Positions 1 to 10,666 of a DNA stretch of 64,000 nucleotides are shown here, in pieces. Origin of the DNA: Pelomyxa schiedti (Eukaryota; Evosea; Pelobiontida; Pelomyxidae). The number at the start of each line of letters is the position of its first letter. Positions within the stretch are counted from its first letter, which is position 1. The translations under genes were made by a program, and so were the position numbers. The stretch spans positions 842 through 64,841 of the forward strand of contig JAHLWZ010000476.1 in assembly GCA_020536535.1 (NCBI GenBank), read 5' to 3'. The notes below the pieces were generated by a model that did not search any database, had not been told where the DNA came from, and saw only the letters and a list, made by a program, of their open reading frames with translations.

Positions 1-217
1 ATAAAAATAACGGAAACCTCTCAATTGCAGACATTGCTCGCCCAAAGATATTAATGCAATGCTGTGTGTCCTGCTTGAGTGTCACCTCCCTCCTTGACAT
101 TTGTTGCTGCCGGTGGGCTCCTCCACTATGAGTACCATTATTGTATTGAGCCCCATAAGTAGTGCTGTACGTCGTGTTGAAACCCGTATTGAAGCCAGTA
201 CAACAGTTTCTGTTCAT
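1..217 (-). CDS. Hypothetical protein, 5' part only (runs off left edge)
   Basis: An open frame on the minus strand begins with an ATG at 217 and stays open to the left edge, so only about 72 N-terminal residues are visible. The first 35 residues are rich in Asn, Thr, Tyr and Gly (a TGFNTGFNTTYSTTYG stretch), followed by RREVTLKQDTQHCINIFGRA, which looks like the start of a structured region. I do not recognise the family. It is divergent from the small gene at 438, with about 220 bp between the two ATGs that probably holds both promoters. Only the open frame and composition support it. Confidence 0.45.
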   Translation of the reverse strand, partial: MNRNCCTGFNTGFNTTYSTTYGAQYNNGTHSGGAHRQQQMSRREVTLKQDTQHCINIFGRAMSAIERFPLFL

Positions 218-437
218 TTGTTTGCTGTTTCAAGTACTGGATATGTCCAAAAAAAGGTGTTGAAAAAGACCACCGGCACCAACTTCCCAAACTTACATCG
301 TCCAACTTAGAAAACACAACTAGGATCCTTCCAACTTAGTCAGAAGAGAAAGGGAACCAAATCACGAAAACAGAAACCCATCAAAAACCAACTCAACACG
401 GCAAAAACTTGCCAAGCCTACAATCAACCACAGCAGA

Positions 438-767
438 ATGAGTACCTCCTACTGGAAGCCATTCGTTGCAAGGTGCCCAGCATGTCCAGGCAGGCAGGCT
501 TTCACTTGGATTCATGCGAACTGCAATGGGACAATGTCAATCGGCAGAAACGCGCACCTTATGTGCTCCTCTGGTCACTCGCACCACATGAAAGATTGGC
601 TTTTCAAGTGTGAGAACCATGACTACCTACCAGGCTCCCTCCAAGGCTTCCTGGATGCCATCAGCATGGTGGGCCAAGCTGCTGGGGCTAGCTCAACCTC
701 TTTGAGTTATGAATCACTTGCCATCAAACAGTGGGTTACAGACTGTGTTGTTGCACTCAACAGCTAG
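438..767 (+). CDS. Small Cys/His-rich hypothetical protein
   Basis: An uninterrupted 109-codon frame from ATG to stop. The protein has a CPACPG pair near residue 13, a C..H/C..H spread (MCSSGHSHH, FKCENH) and several conserved-looking Trp residues (DWLFKCENHDY). This pattern suggests a small zinc-binding fold. It resembles uncharacterised protist proteins with a W-x-C-x-N-H core that I know only as hypothetical. No signal peptide or membrane segment is seen. It lies between a divergent neighbour on the left and the convergent phosphatase gene on the right. The role is unknown; the reading frame is more certain than any function. Confidence 0.6.
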   Translation: MSTSYWKPFVARCPACPGRQAFTWIHANCNGTMSIGRNAHLMCSSGHSHHMKDWLFKCENHDYLPGSLQGFLDAISMVGQAAGASSTSLSYESLAIKQWVTDCVVALNS

Positions 768-1049
768 ATGATTAAAAAATATTTTCTTGTGCAAATTTAT
801 CCGGGAATGCTTTCTGGAGGCTGTGAACATGATTCTTGAAAGAAACAGGGTATCCACTCAGGTGATGGCGGACTTGTGCAAGAAGGAACGAGGGACAAAA
901 CAACAAAAAAAATGGATTCAAAAAAAACACCAAATTTCTCCAGATGTCCGGCACAATTCGGGACAGAGTGAATAAAAAAAAGGTTTCTTTGTGTTACAGG
1001 TTTCCTGGATAAGACCCAGGACTACAATTAACAGGCAACATTGCTTGAG
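768..1049. other. Convergent 3' intergenic region
   Basis: A stretch of 282 bp between the stop of the small Cys/His gene and the stop of the phosphatase gene on the other strand. It is A-rich with several short A runs, consistent with 3' UTRs. A short open frame at 787-975 has no start context or family resemblance and is not called. Confidence 0.4.
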
Positions 1050-3402
1050 CTATAAAGCTTCCTCTACATGCTGGCGCGTTTTGAATGTGTGACGTATGAT
1101 GGGTCTCACATCCTCCACGGAAGATAACCGAGTCAGTAAGGGGATTAACTTCAGAAGCTCTTCATCTTCATTGGAGCCTTCAAAACTCTCAATGGGAATG
1201 CCGTTGTCAACCTGCGAGGGTGGTCAACTTAACCATTTTTTGAGTTTGGCAACAAACCTGATAACCAAAAACATGTGTGTTGTTGTCAATGATGAGAACT
1301 TGGGAAAGATCCCGACCAAGAATAGTGAGATCTTTCACATAGTTTCCCTCAACAAGGACACAACCTTCCCGGAATATTCTGTGTCTGTAGCTTTAAGTTA
1401 ATAACGGTTTTAATATTGTCCTCCCATCCCCTCCCTGGATGTATATTTCTGTGGAAAGACACGCACGAGAAATATATTCCTCTAGGATCAATTCCATCAA
1501 GGAGGGCAGTTGCATATTCAGCCTGTGAAGCAGTGAAAACAACAAGCTCATACAGGGCTGAAACTGCAACTAAGAACTCCTCCAAGTGTGGTCGCTTATT
1601 GCCATACATGTGACCACATCCAGGCACGTCAAACGACAAGTCTGCGTGCGGAATGGGCTCCATTGTGCAGTGGGCTAGAGTTTCATCTAGATCGAGTGCA
1701 AGGGTGGTACGTTTAGTTGCGGGTGGTGGGAGAATAACTGGTCTTGGTGGGAGAGAGGAGTGTGGGGGAAGGTGCTTAATAAAGGCAAATGCGTCGAACC
1801 GTGGGGTGAAGGTTGCAAGAGCTAAGGCAGAAAGGGAGTTGTTATCAGGGTACGCTGAAGCAGAGCACTCAGCAGTACCATCTTCAACATGTTCTAAAGG
1901 AGCAACATAGGAACGCGCTATTGCGTCTTTTGTCACGTCATCCAAGTTTGGGGTAATAGGGGAAAATCCACTATCATCTCCAACAGGACAACCTCCTTCG
2001 CAAACACATTCACTAGTGCCATTATCGTCCAGGTAAAAGACACAAGAATCAGTATCAGCTTCACAATCCACCTCTGTGACTGGTTTTCCAGTAAAATCAT
2101 CCACAGGGGCATCATAAGTATGGGAGTATTTGCTTTCAGAAGGCTCGATTTCAGTACCCACAATGGGGATATTAACTGGTGTACACTCACTGCCAGAAAT
2201 AACGGTGCAACTGTCACAGCCCAGAGGTGTGGCAGGTGCCTCTATCTCAGCAGGGGGAGTTACATATGCCTCACTAACTTCAGAAGCACCATCGCTTTCG
2301 CTTGAGTGCAGCATCGTTAGGTTTGAGAAACCAGTTGATTCATCATCTGTGAAATGATGTACTGCTTCCACATGGTGAGAATTGGTGTGTTTGTTTGTAG
2401 TGACGGGGTTGTACTCACTTTGAGAAAAATTGGACTTGGGCATGTGCGCCTCAAGGTCAACCCCAGTACCTACAATATCCACACCATTTACTCTCGTAGA
2501 CGTCGTGCCTTCTAATACAATTGTACTCTCAACTTCAGGTGAAGCCCCACAAATACTGGGTTGAGATTCAGGTGTTCCCTGAACGGTGCTTTCAGGATCT
2601 TCCAGGTCACAGGGGGTATTGAGGTCGAAGCTACTGGGATCTGAACTGTCAGCCAAGCTATCTGGATCAAGGATCAAAGAGCCAGGCTCACATTGTTCAG
2701 AGTCGTTTGTAGAAGTAACCTCAATTTCATTGGGAAGCTCTTCTGGGGTAAAAAAAACTTAATTTTCGGCCAGTTTAAGTCTCGCAAACCTGTAAGTAAC
2801 TGAGGAGTTCCAGGGGTACTATCTCTATCCACTTCAGAAGTAAAGGCTAAGTGTCGGGTACGCTTTCTACGCGGCTCCAGCGGCCCCTTTTCCGTAACCG
2901 GTGTGGATCTATTCCCGAGCTTCTGTCTCCACTCCCACACTTCCTCTACTTGAACCACAACCTCCTCCACAACTACAAGGTCCAATTCCTCCACTCCGCT
3001 GCAGCATCCCTCGTAAGCCAACAGGTCTTCGCCGATACAACACAGGTCAATGTCGGGCGCGATGTCGTCTTGAGGTTCGGGGTTCCGCTTTCTGGGCAGA
3101 AAGTGAGCGCCGTTGTGTCCTGTTCGTGCTCCGCTGCCGGGATTCTTCGGGCGTTTGTGTGAGTGCCGTCGCCTGTGGTGCGGCTTGCCGGAATTGCGCG
3201 ACTGAGATCTGAGGTGTTTCGTTGTCGTGGGTGGTGGTGGCGGTGTGAAAAAGAGTGTGGAGGAGTTGTGTCCGCTGACGTGGTTGGTTGTGAATACGAG
3301 TTTGTTCATGCGTGAATTGGAAGATGATGGTGTGGGGGATTCGGTTTCCGTGTCGTTGTCGCTGTCGTCATTTCGGTGTCGGATCTCGGCGGTGGAGAGC
3401 AT
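1050..3402 (-). CDS. SCP/FCP-type (NLI-interacting) protein phosphatase, four exons
   Basis: A HAD-superfamily protein Ser phosphatase of the small CTD phosphatase type, expected to act on RNA polymerase II CTD or other phosphoproteins. Exons on the minus strand are about 3402-2790, 2742-1467, 1384-1258 and 1211-1050, separated by GT-AG introns of 47, 81 and 46 nt. The catalytic block is clear: [12 protein letters not shown], then the KRPHLEEFL and [13 protein letters not shown] segments, then across introns [29 protein letters not shown] and [10 protein letters not shown], ending with [14 protein letters not shown]. The order matches human CTDSP proteins. The roughly 500 residues before the domain are acidic and Ser/Thr/Pro-rich with Arg patches near the start, much longer than in animal SCPs. 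The ATG at 3402 was chosen because it opens the coding-like [13 protein letters not shown] run. Confidence 0.88.
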
Positions 3403-3686
3403 TAAACAAACAATATTTATTTGTTTGTTATGCCTTTCCTTTGTATTTTTTCGCACAGGTTCTATTTTGTTATTCTTTTCGCAAACGCGAACGGCAGAGG
3501 AATTGGGTGCACGTTTCTTGTATGAAATTGTGTTGTACTGAGAAATACAATCAACTTCCAGAAGCATTGAATGAATTTCATTGACAATACGCGGAGGTGT
3601 TGATTCTGAAGGAGGGAAAAAGACTAGAACACGAAGCAAATATTTGTAATGGCATTAAAGTAAATACAATGACTAGTCTGCGCTGT

Positions 3687-5252
3687 TCAACTCTTGAAGC
3701 CGAAAATATACAAGGCCGAGCCATGTTTTACCTGGGTAATTGTGTAAGAGTGTTTGGAGTGTTGTTGGACTGTTACCTTGTCACCTGCATAGGCCAAGAG
3801 TAATTGCTTTGGACTCCATGCAAGTGAATTGATGGGAGCAACTTCAGTGGGTATTTTGTGCACAGTGAAACCACTCTCGACATGTGACTAAGTGGTGTAA
3901 GAAGTCATAAGGTAACACTTATGGGGTATACTATATCTATGTATTCGTCCTCTGATCCAGAAGCTATGAATTGGCCATCGTGACTAAATCCTAGCGTTCT
4001 CACTGGACAAGTGAGGCCAGGGAAAGTACGCACACAAGCCCACTCCGAGAGTTCCCACAGACTGACAAGTGCATCTGCACTGCCCACAGCAAAATATCTG
4101 TTGCAGCCCAAGTGATCAGGGGAAAGTAAATCGCGTCAAGAATGTGTACTTTTCCTGGGGATCGAAGCGGATAGCGTAATTCACACCAGTGTGTGCTGGA
4201 ATAGTTCGGTGATGGACAAATTCCGGAAATCTGACAATTTCGATTGTGTTGAGGGAGGTTGTGAGGAAAAATAGATCGCCGCGAGGGTGCCATGCCATTT
4301 CATTCACCTTTTCGACGGTTTGTTTAATTAACAAGCAAGACTTACGGTACCTGAAAGTTGAATTCGAAAGTTTTCATTGGTTTCCAAGTCTTCACATCCA
4401 AAATTGTGATAACGTCATTCTACAATGTTGGTTGATGGGGGTTTTGAGAGTCTTCATTAATATAGGCATTTATTGGAGTATAAAAGTGTACTGTACACTT
4501 CAATCATTGGACCTTATTTCCAACAGCAATGAATTTTCCATCAGGACTCCAGGTAATATTGATGTTCTCACCAGCAGTGTCAATAGTGTTGCAACACTTG
4601 CCCGCTTGAAATTTCTTTAGAACTTAACAAAGTTATTCCCTCCCACTGATGCATACATCTAGCATCCCATATCCTAACAGTCCTGTCTTCTGAAGCTGTG
4701 GCCAATATATCTTGATTTAGTGGATCCCAGCACAACTGCTCCACAGAGGCTGTATGTCCTCGAAATTCGATATCTTTACCTTGCTGTAGAAACTCTCAGT
4801 GAACAAGAATATAGGCCGAAAAAAAATTTAAAAATATAAATAAAATAAAACAAAAACCAAACAAACAAGAAGGGGAGAAAGAAAGGGGAAGGAAAAAAAA
4901 AAAAAAAGTGTGGGAATGCAACATGATGTGGGTCAATTTGAAAGACCCTGGCCGTTGTATCCACGCTCCCAGAGGCAAGTTTTTTGCCAGTGCAATTCCA
5001 GGCCACCGAGTGCACCTTCTGCGAATGGCTGTCGTACCCCTTGGACAACAGCACCGAGAACGTCTTGGTGCTCTCCTCCGGCGTCATTATGGGTGTAGCA
5101 GCAACTGCCGGCGACGCAGCGCCGCCCCCGCCGGGCGACATCAGCCCCGACGCCGCCGACGACAACGTCGTACTCGTAGTCGATGTAGTGGACACACCAC
5201 CGATCACCCCCGTGGGCTTGGGACTCCCGCTGGACGCACGAATGGAGTCCAT
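3687..5252 (-). CDS. THOC3: THO complex subunit 3 (WD40), mRNA export
   Basis: A WD40 beta-propeller protein of the THO/TREX complex, which couples transcription to mRNP assembly and nuclear export. Several short exons run from the ATG at 5252 to the stop at 3687. Diagnostic pieces in order are KVHSVAWNCTGKKLASGS, the hidden exon EFRGHTASVEQLCWDP, GENINITWSPDGKFIAVGNK, VEKVNEMAWHPRGDLFF, GSADALVSLWELSEW, PVRTLGFSHDGQFIASGSED and a final INSLAWSPKQLLLAYAGD with GSALYIFGF. The SADALVSLW and GENINITWSP motifs are characteristic of THOC3/TEX1 rather than generic WD40 proteins. The first 70 residues are Ser/Thr/Gly-rich. An intron near 4890 carries a long homopolymer T tract on the coding strand. 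The gene is divergent from the DUF1152 gene, 150 bp from ATG to ATG. Confidence 0.88.
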
Positions 5253-5401
5253 GATATTTTCCTATTGTTGTTGCCGCAGATTTGATGTCCTCTGTGCCAG
5301 AATCCTTCCCTGTCCCCGGCCGCAGGCGTGCGTGGGTCCGGTAATAGGAGGAATCCTCCTTATCAGGCCCTGAGGGGCACGTCTTCCAGGTCTGGGGAAA
5401 A

Positions 5402-6915
5402 ATGGCTGCCGCACCGCCCGTCGAACCGTTGCTATCTTCGCCTTCCTCGAGCGCGGATGCTTCCAGCAGCGCCACCGCCCTGCGTAGCGTCGGGGCAGCC
5501 GCGGCGTCGTTCATGAACCCGTTTGGGCGGGTGCTCGCCTCGGCCCTCGCCGCCGCGTCTGCCGGCCGTGGCGTCTTGCTTGCGGGCGTTGGCGGGGGCT
5601 ACGACGTATTCGCGGGCCTGCCTCTCTACTTCGAGCTGGCAAGCTTCATCCCCCACCACAGTACGTAGAAGTCCGGAATGTGATTTCATCCCATCCAACT
5701 TACTGATGTGTGTGGTTAAGAGCTGCACCTGAGCAACTTCAGCTTCACAAGCGGGCTGAACTTGCGGCCGGGACGTCAGGTGACCGAGGACTGCTTGGAA
5801 GTGCGCTACTGCGACCCTGTGCAATCTGCTCACGACCTCGAGTACCACCCCTCGCGGGGGCACCCTGCCAATTACTTCCCAGAGTACCATTTGTCAAAGT
5901 GGTTCCACACTGCTCACAACATTGACAAGCCAGTGTAAGCAGTTGCTTTTCTGCATGATCCCAACCGAGTCGAATTGACTCAAATTCTCGCTTATTGAAA
6001 ATACTCACACTTGTAGGTACACTCTTGCAATAACTTCTACTCAGAAAGTAGCTGCAGCTTATCGGCAGTACGATGTTCTGCTTTCTTCCACTACTATTTA
6101 CTCTAGTTAGGATTATAGCTGAAAATAACATTGGTGTTGCAATCCTTATTGATGCCGGGGTTGATAGCATCTTTCGCGGAGATGAAGAATACATGGGAAC
6201 TTATCAAGAGGATGTAATAACAGTAGCAGCTTTTTCTATGATAGACAACGTGGAGAAGTACATCACACTAACCTCTCTGTTTCCAATAACCTTCTGTTAG
6301 ATATCTAGTTTGTTCTATACTGGGAAGTGGTGTGTCACCAATGAGGGGAAAAAAAATATTAAAAGTAAACAGAAGGAGGAGTTGGTGAATACCACTTTTT
6401 AGAAAATGTGGCTGCCATTCAAAAGATGGGAGGTTTCTTTGGTAGCACATCTATCACACGAGACATGCCGTCTGTAAAGGTTTCTCCTTGGAAAACTTTT
6501 TTGATAACCTTCTGATCATTAAAAAGCAATACGAAGATGCTGTAATGAACTGTATCCCCACTAACACAACAATCAATGTTCAACTCATATCCGCACTGCA
6601 CGGGGAATATGGCCATTTCCTTCACCCAGGTACCATTATTTTCCTACTAATCCTTTACCTGAGTGTACCATAGAAATTGCTTCCAGATGCTCCAAATCCG
6701 ATCTGTATATAACCCCACTAATGACAATCTACTGGCTCTTTGATCTGACCACTGTTGTAAAATACCGGCTATTCATTGAGGAAGTTTGTAACGCCAGAGG
6801 TCTAAACGACGTAACTACGATATTTTGCAAGGGAAGATTAGCCATTGGTCTTGTTGAGCCCTACTCCAGTGATTTCACAGGGAAGCGCCTCTATAATTCC
6901 ATGTTCACTTTTTGA
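5402..6915 (+). CDS. DUF1152 family protein
   Basis: The protein matches the DUF1152 family, found in bacteria and scattered eukaryotes and of unknown enzymatic role. After an Ala/Ser-rich lead comes GVLLAGVGGGYDVFAGLPLY, the family's glycine-rich nucleotide-like opening. Later exons give LSNFSFTSGLNLRPG, YFPEYHLSKWFH, AILIDAGVDSIFRGDEE with GTYQED, ENVAAIQKMGGFFG and a C-terminal ITPLMTIYWLFDL. The order and motifs follow the family throughout, so the gene appears complete from 5402 to the stop at 6915 with at least five introns. The internal join near 6270-6400 is the least certain. The protein is predicted to be soluble. It is convergent with ENY2, stop to stop 177 bp. Confidence 0.8.
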
Positions 6916-7091
6916 AAGAATGCACAGTACAGGTGGATAAGCCACACTACCTTCCAATAAAAAAAGGAATTCCATCAACTTTTTCTTTTGCCTGAAGTTA
7001 GAGCAACAGGAGAAACAACAACCACTTTTAAGGTGGAAAAAGACTTTACAAGATGTTGTTTCCTTGTGGTGTGTTTGGTTCTGTGACAGCT

Positions 7092-7688
7092 TCAAGTTTT
7101 GTCCTTTGGGGTTGGCAGGGTGGCATTTGCAGCAAGAAACTTCCTTATACGAACAAGCATGTCTGCTTTCACTGATGCAGGAACAGTGGCTTGCAGAAAA
7201 TGATGTTTAGCAAAGGGAATATTCATTGACTTTTCTATGTACCTTTGCCATGTGGAGAAACCTGTGAAACAAGCCACTCAAGAGAAATGTTGTCTGACCC
7301 TTTCTGCTCAATCTGGGCTTTTTCAATCAGATTATTTTTTCACACAACCAGGCAATGATGGGAGTGCACACTTTTGCAGTAGGCCCTCATGTCGTCTCGC
7401 CAGCCGCACTCGGTCAATTTCGCCCTGAGAATCTCCTTCAACCTAAGGTTGGAGAGTGCCAATGGTCAGTTCAGGTCAATGCCGCCCCCACCACAAGTGC
7501 AATGGGAGGGCAAGTTGCACAAAAGTGCCGTGGTCGCGGCATTTGTTGGTGTAGCCACAGCAAGGATAGAAACAGGACTCATTCTACTACCTATCCTTTT
7601 CACCCGACTCCACGAACTTCAGAGTGACAGGGCCCCGCATCGCCGCCGCAATTTGCTTGGCGTCGCGCCTCTGGCTGCCTCCCGACAT
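7092..7688 (-). CDS. ENY2: ENY2/Sus1: SAGA DUB module and TREX-2 subunit
   Basis: A small all-helical protein shared by the SAGA deubiquitinase module and the TREX-2 export complex. It is invisible as a single frame and appears only when four exons are joined. Exon 1 (7688-7591) gives [17 protein letters not shown] and [12 protein letters not shown]. Exon 2, from 7442, gives [18 protein letters not shown] and AYCK. Exon 3 gives [17 protein letters not shown] and SPHGK. The last exon gives [20 protein letters not shown] to the stop at 7092. This matches ENY2 along its whole length (LKELLRAKLIECGW, VPDSVKKELLQRIRTFLA in animals). Intron 1 is 148 nt, long for this window. The join between exons 2 and 3 is ambiguous by a few residues. 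It is divergent from the GRP170-like gene with 200 bp between starts. Confidence 0.85.
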
Positions 7689-7888
7689 CGGTCTTTAATT
7701 AAGGGTAATCGGAACTTTTCTCCAGGAATTGATGGTTTCGTCGACTGGTCATTCCGAGGATACAAGCTGTGCATGTGATGTTTAGGAAGAAGACATGGAG
7801 TGTCGGGGGAGGTGGGGTGACTGAGCTTGAGGCGGGGCAGACACGCTAAAAATAGAACGTGCAGCGCTGTGAGAAAATCCATCAATAA

Positions 7889-10612
7889 ATGTCGGCCAAG
7901 GCGGCGAAATGGGCGACGTGTGCGGCGGTCGTTGCGATCTTTGCTGTTTTCGTGGCGGGATCTGGCGTGGTGGTAGTTGATCTGGGTTATGATTCCGTAA
8001 AAGCGACGTCGCTGGTTACCCAGAGTGTCACCTCCTTCCACGGTAAATTTGTACCGCCGTAGACACTGTTGTTTAACCTCTGTTCTACTTTTTTTTTTGT
8101 GCAGATGTTATTACGAGTGAGACAGGGAAACGGAAAATCCCTCCGTTGGTGGGACACACAACTAGCGGCGAAAGGGTTGCTGGAGACACAGCCCTTCATC
8201 TGGTATGAACAGAACTTCCTTCTCGTTTTAAGCCTAACCACATGCCATCCACCACTCCCGTAGCAAGAGAGGAATCCCGGCCGTGTGTGGCGTGTGTGGT
8301 CTGGCATGGTAGGAATGCAAACACTCGAGTGCCTGTCGCAGCCATCACCTTGGAGGTGGAAGACAGCTGGAGTCGTTACAGACTCGAGAGGTTTGGCGGC
8401 ATTCGACGGCTCTTTCTTGGGCGGAAGCGATAGTGTGATTTTGGTAGAAGAAGTCATGGCGTCGCTTGTAAACCATGTTGGTGACTTGACTGAGGCACAA
8501 AGACAGTTTCCAAGTATCGATAACTGTTACGTAATCGTATGCATACAAACTAGAACGTAAACTTCCTAACGCGATCACGCGCACAAAGGTTCCGCCCTTC
8601 CTTTCAGAAACGCAAGAAGCAGTCTTACATCAAGCGATTTCTCTGTCGAAATGCAACTCTTTCACACTGATCCCAGAATGGGTTGCTGGTATTCCAACTG
8701 AGGGGCACTAATGCATTAACTCATCTTTACCTAAGCCTCTCTTTCGTATGCTATTGCTCAACAGCCAACCACAACAACTACGGTGGCTTTTGTGGACTCT
8801 GGTGCATTTTCCACAAGAATTTACATTGTTGAGTACAGTCCCGGTAGAAATGTGAGCATTGCTATTCTTTTCCCACTTCTGTCTAGGTGCGCAGCCAAAA
8901 ATACTAAGCCAGGAATGGGATCTCACGGTTTCAGGATATGAATTTGATCAGTGTGTCACCAAGGTTGCCTTCAGGGAGCACCCACATCCAGTAAATGAGG
9001 AGCAATTGGTGAAACTTGAATATGCTGCCACAAAAACAAAAGAAGCACTCAGTGTGTCCACTGATGCTGAGGTATTTTGCGTTTTTGTAAACACACAATA
9101 ACCGTTTTCACCAAGATGGAACTTCCATCAGATGATATCGTTCATATTAAAAGAGACGACTTTGAGCAAGAGTGCGCTCATGTATTTAGTTCTGCAAGCA
9201 ATCTTGTTGCAAAGGCATTACACCCTTTGAAACAGAAGGTTGTTATTACCTCCTGAAAGACTCCAATTCAGGGAATTAATGGCATTTACAGGTAGACTTT
9301 GTGGAACTTATTGGGGGAACATCGCGGGTACCAAAATTACGCGAAACACTATTCCAGGCATTCTCAGGGTTTTCCTGCCTTGAAATTCTTCTTGGTCTAA
9401 TGCCCACCTGTACAGAGCCCCACTTGGAGCACACTTAAACGCTGACGAAGCCTTAGTGCAGGGTATAAACACATCTTACTTATTGAAATTTTTTGATATT
9501 TCAAGGGGGAGCCATTTATGCTGCAATGGCGCAGCCTAACTTTTCAATGAGAACTATGGTAACTGTACTCCCTGAAGTCATTTCGGCACCAAAAGCAGAT
9601 GTGGCAAAGCCAATTAATCTTGCTGATGATAAAGTTGTGGAAATTAAGAAGAGAATGCAGTCCTTGGCTGATGCCAAGAAAACACGAGTGGATAAAGAAG
9701 CTCTAGCGAATGAGTTTGAGTCACTTGTAGGTGGCTTTTCCTTCAAAAACAACTCTAAACGCTCACTGGTGCGAAGATCTATCATTGGAAACATCTATTG
9801 CATCAAGAAAATGTAGTCCTATGGACTACCCCCATGGAAAGGCGAGCTGGACTTGACCACGTTTTGAGGTACACTGTTTATTGTTGATCTATTGTAATGA
9901 AAAATTAGCCAAGAAGATTGGCTTTCAACCAGAGGTGAGGATGCCTCCTCTTTAGAATTTAAAGACCGCCTGAGCCAGTTGAAACAAGCAGGTTTTTGCT
10001 TTCAATTTTCCTCTAATGTAACTTCCAAGTCAGTCGTTGCTATCAATGAGCATTACACGCAATACAGCAGTCTGGAATCTGTTGTTGGGGATGCTACTCT
10101 TTTTGCCAGCAAGTGTCAAGATAATATGTTGAAGTTCCCTCAAGCGCAACGCGGCTCCATACAATCTTCTCTGACAAACCTCCTGACTTCAGCGGAGGTA
10201 GGCAGAAGCATTCTACTTTCTCCGGCAACATCATGGGATCTGGTTGCTAGTACGTCTGTGGAAATTCACGAAAAGATCACCACACTGCAAGCTTTGATTG
10301 ACTCTTTGGATTCAACCAAGTACCACATATATTTCCTACAATATTCACCAACCTAAACCACAACCAAGGGCTGCCAAGTCACCGACTGCGGAACATGTTG
10401 GGCCCACCCCCAAGCCCACAGCAAAGAGCCGTAAGATAGACAACAAGTCCTCTGGCAGCGTAATACCAATGGCCTTGGCACTCCTTGTCAGTCTTGTTAC
10501 TGTGTTTATTGGGCTCAATTTACTTATGCGAACCCTCAAGACCAGACTGGGAGGTCGACCTCTTCTTCTGTTTGGTGACACAAAATATGGACAGAAAAAG
10601 AGAAGGCACTAA
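7889..10612 (+). CDS. GRP170/HYOU1-like ER Hsp70 with C-terminal membrane anchor
   Basis: An Hsp110/GRP170-class chaperone, probably an ER nucleotide exchange factor and holdase. The ATG at 7889 opens a signal peptide (CAAVVAIFAVFVAGSG) followed by the ATPase start VVVDLGYDSVKATSL. Exons continue with KRKIPPLVGHTTSGERVAGD, QPTTTTTVAFVDSGAFSTRI (phosphate-2-like), the long WDLTVSGYEFDQ block, VDFVELIGGTSRVPKLRE, and DEALVQGAIYAAMAQ, followed by a Hsp110-like substrate-binding and helical region (AKKIGFQPE, SILLSPATSWDLV). Unlike metazoan HYOU1, which is luminal with a KDEL-like tail, this protein ends with a hydrophobic helix near 10460-10530 (IPMALALLVSLVTVFIGLNL) and a short basic tail closing in KKRRH. 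The anchor lies in frame in the last exon. Family assignment is strong; membrane anchoring is inferred from sequence. Confidence 0.85.
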
Positions 10613-10666
10613 CTAAATTTTTGCACAATTCTTCATCTTTGCGAGAAGAAGTCACATTATTCCCAA

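Noticed and set aside
787-975. 62-codon plus-strand frame after the small Cys/His gene
   Set aside because: No start context and A-rich; fits a 3' UTR.
1050-1212. Apparent frameshift in the last exon of the phosphatase
   Set aside because: It came from miscounting a run of C; with four bases the frame continues through [15 protein letters not shown] to the stop.
4885-4910. Long A run as a possible retroposon tail
   Set aside because: It lies in a THOC3 intron as a polypyrimidine-type tract on the coding strand; no target-site duplication seen.
7389-7778. Plus-strand 129-codon frame opposite ENY2
   Set aside because: No domain, basic low-complexity end, and it lies antisense to ENY2 exons that match the family.
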